Source: an uncultured Porphyromonadaceae bacterium (GTDB taxonomy: Bacteria > Bacteroidota > Bacteroidia > Bacteroidales > Muribaculaceae). From it: DNA of 5,538 nucleotides. The stretch is from contig CAMWYV010000095.1 of assembly GCA_947178565.1 (NCBI GenBank), positions 1 through 5,538 of the forward strand, read 5' to 3'. The position numbers and the translations under genes were made by a program. Below are positions 1 to 5,538 of this stretch, piece by piece. The notes beneath the pieces are model-generated. The model saw nothing but the letters and a program-made list of their open reading frames with translations. It did no database searches and had not been told where the DNA came from. How positions within the stretch are numbered: the stretch's first letter is position 1; the number at the start of each line of letters is the position of its first letter.

Positions 1-73
1 GTGAATAATCGATTTTAAATTTCTAACGTCTATCGCCCCCTAATGGTTTGAAACCACCGTCAGTAATTTTCAT

Positions 74-104
74 TTTAATATTAATGCATAAATAGCTATC
101 TTTG
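74..104 (+). promoter_or_regulatory. Bacteroidota-type sigma-ABfr promoter for the gene cluster
   Basis: The sequence TATCTTTG at 97-104 matches the Bacteroidota -7 consensus TAnnTTTG at every fixed position. TTTA at 74-77 lies 19 bases upstream and is a one-mismatch version of the -33 element TTTG, at the usual spacing. The predicted transcription start is then near 110, giving a leader of about 30 bases before the ATG at 141. I found no other perfect TAnnTTTG box in any intergenic gap, so this is the best candidate promoter for the whole cluster. The motif is seen directly; its activity is inferred. Confidence 0.7.
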
Positions 105-140
105 TCACTGCAAATTATATGCCAACTAATCGGAACACCA

Positions 141-1022
141 ATGAAAAAAGTGATATTGGCTGCCTTGATGACAGTAATTGTCAGCCTCACAGCCGGTGCA
201 AAGTCCGCTCCGGACACTTACTTTCCATACCCGCTCGTGCCTGACAGCATACAGACTCTCGAAGGCAGATCCAACTTTCTCATCTCCCATTTCTGGGATT
301 TCTGCGACCTCAAGAAAAGCTTTTCGTCACGTGCCAAAATGGCAGAATCGTTCAGCGACTACCTCAGTTTCATGCCCTACGCAAGTGCAAAAGTAGTGCA
401 CCGAAGCATCGCCAGATTCATCAAAGAATTGGAGAAACAGCCGGATGACCTGGTGTTTATAGCCCGCACAGCGGAACAGATGGTGCACAGCGACAGCTCG
501 CGGATATTCAGCGACGAGCTGTATCTGCCTTTCGCCCTTGCCGTGGTGAACAACAAACGCGTGAAAAAGGAGGACAAGGCATATTTCGAGCCGCAGGTAA
601 AGGTGCTTAACGCAACCATGCTCAATACCCGCATGCCGGATATCAGCTATATCGACCGTAACGGCAGTAAGGCGGTGTTCTCACCCGACTCCACCGATAT
701 AGTGCTTCTGTTTTTCACCGAACCGGGAGACAGCAAGGCGCTTCTTGCCAAAGCCCGACTCAACGCCGACTCAAAAGCGACTAACTTCATCAAAAACGGA
801 ATGATGAAAGTTGTGGCAATCGCTAAAATGCAACCCGGAGAGGAATGGCTGTCATTCGCCAAAACCATTCCTGAAGACTGGATCGCCGGCACCAATCCCG
901 ATATAGATTCAGTTTATGATATCCGCTTCACTCCAAGTTTCTATGTTGTAGATAATGGCGGTAACATCCTGCTCAAAAACGCCAGCATAGACCAGGTCAT
1001 ATCTATTCTGGAAAAACTTTGA
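141..1022 (+). CDS. Secreted DUF5106-like, thioredoxin-fold-like protein lacking CxxC
   Basis: The protein has 293 residues. Residues 1-20 form a signal peptide (MKK, then a hydrophobic stretch, AGA near the cleavage site), so it should act in the periplasm. There is no lipobox cysteine. The N-terminal half (about 25-160) is helical and resembles the DUF5106 region found before TlpA/AhpC-like domains in Bacteroidales, including an HFWDFCD stretch at 50-56. The C-terminal half (about 165-293) has thioredoxin-fold features: a strand at 187-192 (IVLLFF), the TPSFYVVD segment at 264-271 with the expected cis-proline (P265), and DNGGNIL before a final helix. Where relatives carry CxxC after that first strand, this protein reads EPGDSKA (194-200). 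The only cysteine in the whole protein is C55, so thiol-disulfide chemistry of the usual kind is unlikely. I chose ATG 141 over an upstream TTG at 102 because the TTG lies inside the promoter box and would bury the signal peptide behind 13 residues. The DoxX gene follows after 4 bases. The family name is from memory and moderately sure; the function is unknown. Confidence 0.75.
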   Translation: MKKVILAALMTVIVSLTAGAKSAPDTYFPYPLVPDSIQTLEGRSNFLISHFWDFCDLKKSFSSRAKMAESFSDYLSFMPYASAKVVHRSIARFIKELEKQPDDLVFIARTAEQMVHSDSSRIFSDELYLPFALAVVNNKRVKKEDKAYFEPQVKVLNATMLNTRMPDISYIDRNGSKAVFSPDSTDIVLLFFTEPGDSKALLAKARLNADSKATNFIKNGMMKVVAIAKMQPGEEWLSFAKTIPEDWIAGTNPDIDSVYDIRFTPSFYVVDNGGNILLKNASIDQVISILEKL

Positions 1023-1026
1023 TTCC

Positions 1027-1536
1027 ATGAACCAGCTATCGAAAATCATCGCCGCGACTTTCGTCAAGTGTACCGGCTACACATATTCCAATATGGCGCG
1101 GCTCTTCATCCGCCTTTTTGTAGGGGTGATGTTCATGCAGTTCGGCATCCGCCATCTGGTGAGCTATGATACCATAGTGAACACCTTCCCGACAGTATTC
1201 GGCTGGTCATCGCAGACCTGCCTGATTCTGATGATACTGATTGAGATTGTTTGCTCGCTTTTTATCATGGTGGGTTTTTTGACACGCTTTGCCGTTATAC
1301 CCCCTATCATCTCGATGATTGCAGCCGAATACTACATTATCAACAGGCTCATTCCACAGGCATCGGTGTGGGGACTTGACAGCACCGATCCCGGCTATCT
1401 GCCTATAATGTTTATCGGTATATACCTATATATGCTCCTTGCCGGTCCGGGGAAAATATCCCTCGATTATTTTATCTCCATTTTCCTTATCAGCCGCGAC
1501 GGCAAGGATGAGCAGGAGGAGCTTGAAGAGGTGTGA
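1027..1536 (+). CDS. DoxX family integral membrane protein
   Basis: The product is 169 residues long with four predicted membrane segments, at about 24-46, 64-84, 87-106 and 124-140. The layout fits the DoxX family: an [20 protein letters not shown] first segment (25-44), an acidic residue in the second segment (E73, LIEIV), the GFLTRFA turn between segments two and three (83-89), and the closing signature [11 protein letters not shown] (137-147). A charged tail ([13 protein letters not shown], 157-169) ends the protein. DoxX relatives are small inner-membrane proteins, some linked to quinone or thiosulfate oxidation or to thiol stress; none of these roles can be assigned here. The start lies 4 bases after the stop of the thioredoxin-like gene, and its stop is 2 bases from the preferred mnmA start, so translation is probably coupled. 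It has three cysteines (C15, C65, C76), none arranged as CxxC. The family assignment is solid; the specific function is unknown. Confidence 0.85.
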   Translation: MNQLSKIIAATFVKCTGYTYSNMARLFIRLFVGVMFMQFGIRHLVSYDTIVNTFPTVFGWSSQTCLILMILIEIVCSLFIMVGFLTRFAVIPPIISMIAAEYYIINRLIPQASVWGLDSTDPGYLPIMFIGIYLYMLLAGPGKISLDYFISIFLISRDGKDEQEELEEV

Positions 1537-1538
1537 GA

Positions 1539-2624
1539 ATGAAAATAGCCGTACTCATATCGGGAGGAGTAGATAGCGCGGTGGCTGTGCACCGGCTCGT
1601 GGAACAGGGGCATGACCTGCACCTGTTTTATATCCGCATAGGGCTGGATGTTAGTCAGGGAGGCGACTGCTATGCCGAAGAGGATATCGAGATGTGTCGT
1701 GCTATCGCGGCACGATACAGGCTGCCCCTCGACATTGTATCGCTTCACGAGGAATATTGGGACAATGTGATGGAATATGCCATCCGTTCGGTAAAGGATG
1801 GGCTGACCCCGAACCCAGATATCATGTGCAACCGCATGATAAAATTCGGATTCTTCGAGCAGCGCTGGGGACACGGGTTTGACCGCACGGCTACCGGTCA
1901 CTATGCCAATATCGCCGAGAAAGACGGACTGCTGTATCTCGCCACCGCACCGGATCCGGTAAAGGATCAGACCGACTTCCTTGCAAGAATCACCTATCCC
2001 CAACTCAGCCATCTAATGTTTCCCATCGGCGATATGCCCAAAAGCAGTGTGCGCGAAACCGCAATGGCGCTGAAACTGCCCAACGCATTCCGCCGTGACA
2101 GCCAGGGCATCTGCTTCCTCGGCAAAATCAACTACAACGACTTTCTGCGCCGTCATCTCGGAGAAAAGACCGGTCCGATAATCGAAATTGAAACCGGAAA
2201 GAAACTCGGTGAGCACAAAGGCTACTGGTTTCACACTATCGGTCAGCGCAAGGGGCTCGGTCTCAGCGGCGGTCCCTGGTTTGTTGTGAAAAAGAACATT
2301 CACGACAATGTTATTTATGTATCCCGCGGCTATGACACGGAGAAGCAATATGGCAACACCCTGCATCTCGAGGAGATGCACTGGATTACTACAGACCCTT
2401 GGAAAGAGGATTGCACCAATGTGCCGGTAACATTCAAAAACCGTCATTCCCCCGAATTTCTCACCGGCAACCTGACCCGTCTTGCGGACGGAGAGTACCT
2501 GCTTGAAAGCGACACCAAGGTGCAGGGTATTGCTCCGGGACAATACGGCGTGATTTACGACCGTGATGCAAAACTGTGCTACGGCTCCGGAATAATCACC
2601 GGCAGAAATATCGACACCTTATAA
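1539..2624 (+). CDS. mnmA: tRNA-specific 2-thiouridylase MnmA
   Basis: MnmA uses ATP and a protein-carried persulfide to put sulfur on C2 of the wobble uridine (U34) of tRNA-Lys, -Glu and -Gln in the cytoplasm. The 361-residue protein has the normal family length and all key motifs: the PP-loop SGGVDS (8-13), NPDIMCN with the first catalytic cysteine C97, ATGHYA (118-123), KDQTDFL (142-148), GICFLG with the second catalytic cysteine C192, [11 protein letters not shown] (232-242) and [11 protein letters not shown] (331-341) in the C-terminal beta-barrel. The stretch LFYIRIG (29-35) and [10 protein letters not shown] (42-51) match the MnmA form I remember from Bacteroides, rather than the E. 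coli type. An in-frame GTG at 1533 overlaps the DoxX stop. I prefer ATG 1539 because it starts exactly at the conserved [10 protein letters not shown] and has AAGAGG (1526-1531) seven bases upstream. Bacteroides genomes often hold more than one MnmA paralog, so this may not be the only copy. Confidence 0.95.
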   Translation: MKIAVLISGGVDSAVAVHRLVEQGHDLHLFYIRIGLDVSQGGDCYAEEDIEMCRAIAARYRLPLDIVSLHEEYWDNVMEYAIRSVKDGLTPNPDIMCNRMIKFGFFEQRWGHGFDRTATGHYANIAEKDGLLYLATAPDPVKDQTDFLARITYPQLSHLMFPIGDMPKSSVRETAMALKLPNAFRRDSQGICFLGKINYNDFLRRHLGEKTGPIIEIETGKKLGEHKGYWFHTIGQRKGLGLSGGPWFVVKKNIHDNVIYVSRGYDTEKQYGNTLHLEEMHWITTDPWKEDCTNVPVTFKNRHSPEFLTGNLTRLADGEYLLESDTKVQGIAPGQYGVIYDRDAKLCYGSGIITGRNIDTL

Positions 2625-2647
2625 TATACACATGATTTGACCGCGAA

Positions 2648-3253
2648 ATGATGACCGACAGAGTTAGACTTAAAGTTCTTGGAATATCATACAGCCAGAT
2701 TCAGACCGGTGCATACGCGCTTATTCTTGCCCAGGTGGATGGACCCTACCGCATTCCTGTGGTTATCGGCGCATCTGAAGCCCAGTCCATAGCACTGCGC
2801 ATGGAGAGCATCACTCCTCCCAGACCCATGACCCATGATCTGTTTGTCAGCTTTGCCCATGCATTCGGAGTGAAACTCAAGGAGGTATTCATCTACAAGT
2901 TTGAGGACGGCATCTTCTCCTCAGAACTCACCTTTACCGATGGTGAAAGGCAAGTGAAAATCGACTCCCGTACCTCCGATGCCATCGCCATAGCCATGCG
3001 CACCGGCACACCTATATATACTACCCGAGAAATTCTTGACGAAACCGGCTTTGTCATGGAGGTGCATACCGATGACGAGGACAGTGAGGACGCTACAGAC
3101 GAAAACGACTCACCCGTCGATCGCGAACCCAAACTCGAAAACTACGCTATCGAGGAGCTGGAACGCACCCTTGAGAAACTCATCAGCGAAGAGCAATATG
3201 AAGAAGCTGCCAAAGTGTCTGAAATCCTGAAACGCAAGCGCGGAAACAAGTAA
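2648..3253 (+). CDS. Bifunctional nuclease family protein (BFN/DUF151 domain plus UVR motif)
   Basis: The product has 201 residues in three parts. Residues 4-135 are a BFN (DUF151) domain, shown by IPVVIGASEAQSIAL (36-50), THDL (62-65) and DSRTSDAIAIAMR (106-118), the most conserved blocks of the family. Residues 141-160 are a very acidic linker (11 Asp or Glu in 20). Residues 166-198 form a UVR-type helical hairpin (IEELERTLEKLISEEQYEEAA), as in the UvrB/UvrC interaction motif, although the usual RD after the AA pair is SE here (191-192). Plant and bacterial BFN proteins have been reported to cut RNA and DNA; activity of this protein is inferred only. The BFN-UVR architecture is common in Bacteroidota. 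Two consecutive ATG codons (2648 and 2651) could start it. The gap to mnmA is 23 bases without a consensus promoter, so it is probably cotranscribed. Confidence 0.9.
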   Translation: MMTDRVRLKVLGISYSQIQTGAYALILAQVDGPYRIPVVIGASEAQSIALRMESITPPRPMTHDLFVSFAHAFGVKLKEVFIYKFEDGIFSSELTFTDGERQVKIDSRTSDAIAIAMRTGTPIYTTREILDETGFVMEVHTDDEDSEDATDENDSPVDREPKLENYAIEELERTLEKLISEEQYEEAAKVSEILKRKRGNK

Positions 3254-3288
3254 ACCAATCACCTAATATAATATATAAATTACAAAAA

Positions 3289-4662
3289 ATGTCTCCTACC
3301 GTAATACGACTCTCGATACTCAACTTCCTCCAGTTTGCCGTGTGGGGCAGTTACCTTGTGTGCCTCGGACAGTATCTCGGACCTGCCGGACTTGGCAGCG
3401 AAATAGCGTGGTTTTACAGCGTGCAGGGTCTGGTATCGATCTTCATGCCCGCTATAGTCGGCATCATTGCCGACAAATGGATTCCAGCTCAGAAAATGCT
3501 CGGTCTGTGCCACCTGCTCGCAGCCATATTCATGGGATGCGCCTGGTTTTACGGCTCCACTCACCCGAACCTCGAGTTTGCACCGTTTTTCACGCTGTAC
3601 ACCTTAAGCGTGGCGTTCTATATGCCTACAATCGCGCTGGCAAACTCAGCCGCTTTCAAGATTCTCAAAGCCCACGGCTGCGAACCGGTAAAGTCATTTC
3701 CCCCTATCAGAGTTCTCGGCACAGTCGGGTTCATAGCCGCAATGTGGTTTGTAAACTGCGCCTACTGGCATGACGGCTCTTTCGGTTTCACTATCAGCGA
3801 AGCCAACCCGATGGCGAACTTCCGCTTCCAATATACCCATATGCAGCTCCTCACCTGCACTGTGCTCGGTCTTGTTCTCGGCATATTCTCATTCACTCTA
3901 CCCAAATGCTCTCTTGCCACTGAGTCAAAGAGCAAATCTTGGAGCGAGACATTGGGTCTCAACGCTTTCCGGCTCTTCTCCGACACACGTATGGCTGTGT
4001 TCTTCCTCTTCTCCATGCTGCTCGGAGTAGCCCTGCAGATCACCAACGGCTTCGCCACCACATTCATCTCCAGCTTCAAGGGCGTTGCCGAATACGCCAC
4101 CACCTTCGGCGCTAACAACGCCACACTGCTCACCTCCCTCTCCCAGATTTCAGAAGCGGTATGTATTCTCCTCATCCCGTTTTTCCTGCGCCGCTACGGA
4201 ATCAAGAAGGTGATGCTCATAGCCATGATGGCTTGGGTGCTCCGCTTCGGATTCTTCGGACTCGGCAATCCCGGCAGCGGACTATGGCTCTTCATCCTCT
4301 CAATGATTGTATATGGTGTCGCGTTTGACTTCTTCAATGTTTCCGGCGCACTCTTTGTCGAGCAAGAAACCGATGACTCTGTCAAATCATCCGCACAGGG
4401 ACTTTTCATGCTCATGACCAACGGCATAGGGGCTTCGGTCGGAACCCTGATAGCCGGAGCGATAGTCAACCGATACTGTTCATGGCAGACCATTGACGGA
4501 AATTCCTATATGCTCGGCGAATGGAGCACACCCTGGTTTATCTTCGCCGGCTACTCACTGCTCGTAGCCATTCTCTTCGCATTCATGTTCAAATACCGCC
4601 ATACCCCTCCCACTGACCGTGAAATAAAGGAGGCAAAAGCGAACACACTTGAAATAGAGTAA
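3289..4662 (+). CDS. nupG: Nucleoside:H+ symporter, NupG/XapB type (MFS)
   Basis: This 457-residue, 12-helix inner-membrane carrier should import nucleosides with protons for salvage. It aligns along its length with E. coli NupG as I remember it: FLQFAVWGS (13-21), MPAIVGIIADKW (53-64), FPPIRVLGTVGFI (137-149), RMAVFFLFSMLLG (234-246), LQITN (249-253), SQISE (285-289), FFLRRYGIKKVM (298-309) and YGVAFDFFN (342-350). The NupG positions known for nucleoside or proton handling (R136, T140, F143, Q225, N228, Q261, E264, F322, D323) correspond here to R141, T145, F148, Q250, N253, Q286, E289, F346 and D347, all unchanged, so the carrier is probably active. The loop between helices 5 and 6 (about 157-184) is some 20 residues longer than in E. 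coli. The 35-base gap upstream is A/T-rich with no clear promoter. The rsmE start follows its stop after one base. The preferred nucleoside cannot be told from sequence. Confidence 0.93.
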   Translation: MSPTVIRLSILNFLQFAVWGSYLVCLGQYLGPAGLGSEIAWFYSVQGLVSIFMPAIVGIIADKWIPAQKMLGLCHLLAAIFMGCAWFYGSTHPNLEFAPFFTLYTLSVAFYMPTIALANSAAFKILKAHGCEPVKSFPPIRVLGTVGFIAAMWFVNCAYWHDGSFGFTISEANPMANFRFQYTHMQLLTCTVLGLVLGIFSFTLPKCSLATESKSKSWSETLGLNAFRLFSDTRMAVFFLFSMLLGVALQITNGFATTFISSFKGVAEYATTFGANNATLLTSLSQISEAVCILLIPFFLRRYGIKKVMLIAMMAWVLRFGFFGLGNPGSGLWLFILSMIVYGVAFDFFNVSGALFVEQETDDSVKSSAQGLFMLMTNGIGASVGTLIAGAIVNRYCSWQTIDGNSYMLGEWSTPWFIFAGYSLLVAILFAFMFKYRHTPPTDREIKEAKANTLEIE

Positions 4663-4663
4663 G

Positions 4664-5401
4664 ATGATTCAGTTTTACGCGCCCGACATACTCACAACAG
4701 GCTCATTGCCGGAAAGCGACTCGCGCCACTGCTCAAAGGTGCTGAGAATGAAAGCCGGCGATGCTATAGAGGTTATTGACGGCAAGGGACACCGCTATAC
4801 CTGCGTGATAGACGACCCGCACCCCAAGCACACCCTCGTCCATGTCACCGACACCGTAACCGTGCCCCTATCATGGCAGCAGGAAATCACTGTAGCTGTA
4901 GCACCGTCAAAACACATGGACCGTATGGAATGGCTCGTGGAAAAGCTCACCGAAATAGGAGTCAACCGCATCATCCCCCTACTCTGCGCCCGCTCCGAAA
5001 GAAAAGAAATCAACACCGAGCGTCTGGAAAAGATTGCTGTTTCGGCTATGAAACAATCACTCAAAGCGGTGCTCCCGAAAATAGAGCCGATGACTCCTTT
5101 CCGTAATGCTATAGCATCGATATCATCTGTTCAGAAATTCATAGCCTACTGCGACCGCTCCATACCGCGCAAGCTACTCGCCGGAGAATATTTACCCGGA
5201 GAATCCGCAACTATCCTTATAGGACCGGAAGGAGATTTTTCTCCCGATGAGATAAAACTCGCATTAGACACCGCATACCGACCGGTATCACTGGGCGATA
5301 ACCGACTAAGAACAGAAACTGCGGCACTATCAGCCTGCGATACTTTCCATATTCTTGATATGGCTGCGCAAACGGCCCGTCTCACTTCACCGACAGAATA
5401 A
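4664..5401 (+). CDS. rsmE: 16S rRNA (uracil1498-N3)-methyltransferase RsmE
   Basis: RsmE uses S-adenosylmethionine to methylate N3 of U1498 in 16S rRNA in the assembled 30S subunit. The 245-residue length is normal for the family (E. coli about 243). Residues 1-70 are the PUA-like RNA-binding domain, with RHCSKVLRMKAGD (21-33). Residues 75-238 are the SPOUT methyltransferase domain: KHMDRMEWLVEKLTEIGV (83-100), AMKQSLKAVLP (128-138), IGPEGDFSPDEI (186-197), and the SAM-binding knot VSLGDNRLRTETAAL (208-222). Many relatives read SLGxRILRTETA; the NRL form here resembles other Bacteroidota versions and keeps the RTETA core. ATG 4664 begins one base after the transporter stop, so the two genes are likely translated together. 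A GGAGG at 4629-4633 is about 30 bases upstream, too far to act as its ribosome binding site. Confidence 0.96.
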   Translation: MIQFYAPDILTTGSLPESDSRHCSKVLRMKAGDAIEVIDGKGHRYTCVIDDPHPKHTLVHVTDTVTVPLSWQQEITVAVAPSKHMDRMEWLVEKLTEIGVNRIIPLLCARSERKEINTERLEKIAVSAMKQSLKAVLPKIEPMTPFRNAIASISSVQKFIAYCDRSIPRKLLAGEYLPGESATILIGPEGDFSPDEIKLALDTAYRPVSLGDNRLRTETAALSACDTFHILDMAAQTARLTSPTE

Positions 5402-5430
5402 AAAACGAACACTTATTTATAATATTTTAT

Positions 5431-5538
5431 ATGAAATTTACCTCAATCTTGCTCGCCGCTGTCCTTGCCACTGCATTAACAGCAAATGCACAGACCTCCG
5501 CAGAATCTCCGATGACTACCGCGGTAATCAGAGTCTAT
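5431..5538 (+). CDS. Secreted protein, N-terminal fragment (cut by window edge)
   Basis: An open frame starts at ATG 5431 and runs 36 codons to the right edge without a stop. It encodes a clear signal peptide: MKFTSILLAAVLATALTANA followed by QTS, with a likely signal peptidase I site after ANA (residue 20). The mature end seen is QTSAESPMTTAVIRVY, with no lipobox cysteine. The 29-base gap after rsmE is very A/T-rich, typical of a Bacteroidota leader. I have a weak recollection that TPR-repeat proteins with a similar start follow rsmE in Bacteroidales, but 16 mature residues are not enough to assign a family. Confidence 0.8.
   Translation, partial: MKFTSILLAAVLATALTANAQTSAESPMTTAVIRVY

Noticed and set aside
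1..18. Short open frame ending in TAA at 16-18 as the tail of an upstream + strand gene
   Set aside because: Five codons are too few to support a coding call.
44..56. Inverted repeat TGGTTT-G-AAACCA as a terminator or operator
   Set aside because: The stem is only 5-6 bases with almost no loop and no T-run follows; this is expected by chance.
102..140. Upstream TTG start that would add 13 residues to the first protein
   Set aside because: The TTG sits inside the -7 promoter box and the extra residues would precede a clean signal peptide that starts at ATG 141.
1514..1519. AGGAGG as a ribosome binding site for mnmA
   Set aside because: It is 13 bases from the GTG and 19 from the ATG, and it encodes part of the acidic DoxX tail. 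AAGAGG at 1526-1531 is better spaced for ATG 1539.
1467..2012. Long minus-strand open frame (181 codons) opposite mnmA
   Set aside because: It lies antisense to a gene with complete family motifs and its translation shows no recognisable domain; it is a shadow frame.
2632..2639. ATGATTTG before the BFN gene as a second promoter box
   Set aside because: It lacks the TA of TAnnTTTG (two mismatches) and has no clear -33 element at the right distance.
3762..4175. Minus-strand open frame (137 codons) opposite the nucleoside transporter
   Set aside because: The opposite strand encodes a conserved carrier throughout, and the antisense product is low in recognisable features.

Overview
The window looks like an ordinary chromosomal stretch from a Bacteroidota bacterium, most likely order Bacteroidales. 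A Muribaculaceae-like gut commensal is my best guess, from moderate GC content and protein style; I cannot confirm the family without a search. Supporting signs are a textbook Bacteroidota promoter box (TAnnTTTG) ahead of the first gene, A/T-rich leaders mostly lacking Shine-Dalgarno sequences, a DUF5106-like lipid-free secreted protein, a Bacteroides-type MnmA, and a bifunctional nuclease with a C-terminal UVR motif.

Layout: bases 1-140 are non-coding apart from a promoter at about 74-104. Six complete genes follow on the + strand: a secreted thioredoxin-fold-like protein (141-1022), a DoxX-family membrane protein (1027-1536), the tRNA 2-thiouridylase mnmA (1539-2624), a BFN/UVR bifunctional-nuclease-family protein (2648-3253), a NupG-type nucleoside:H+ symporter (3289-4662) and the 16S rRNA m3U1498 methyltransferase rsmE (4664-5401). 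A seventh gene with a signal peptide starts at 5431 and runs off the right edge. Gaps between genes are 4, 2, 23, 35, 1 and 29 bases, and I see no terminator and no second consensus promoter, so all seven may share one transcript driven from the promoter at 74-104. There is no intergenic stretch above 300 bases.

How the genes might work together: the first two form an envelope pair (periplasmic thioredoxin-like protein plus DoxX membrane protein), a pairing that recalls redox modules, but the expected CxxC cysteines are gone here. The next four concern RNA and nucleosides: wobble-uridine thiolation, a putative nuclease, nucleoside import and ribosomal RNA methylation. That theme is an inference from families, not proof of a shared pathway.

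I found no mobile element, CRISPR array, RNA gene, frameshift or clear foreign island. I do not see a convincing undescribed system. The observations most worth a second look are the cysteine-less thioredoxin-like protein next to DoxX, the subgroup of MnmA, and the nuclease/nucleoside-transporter neighbourhood.
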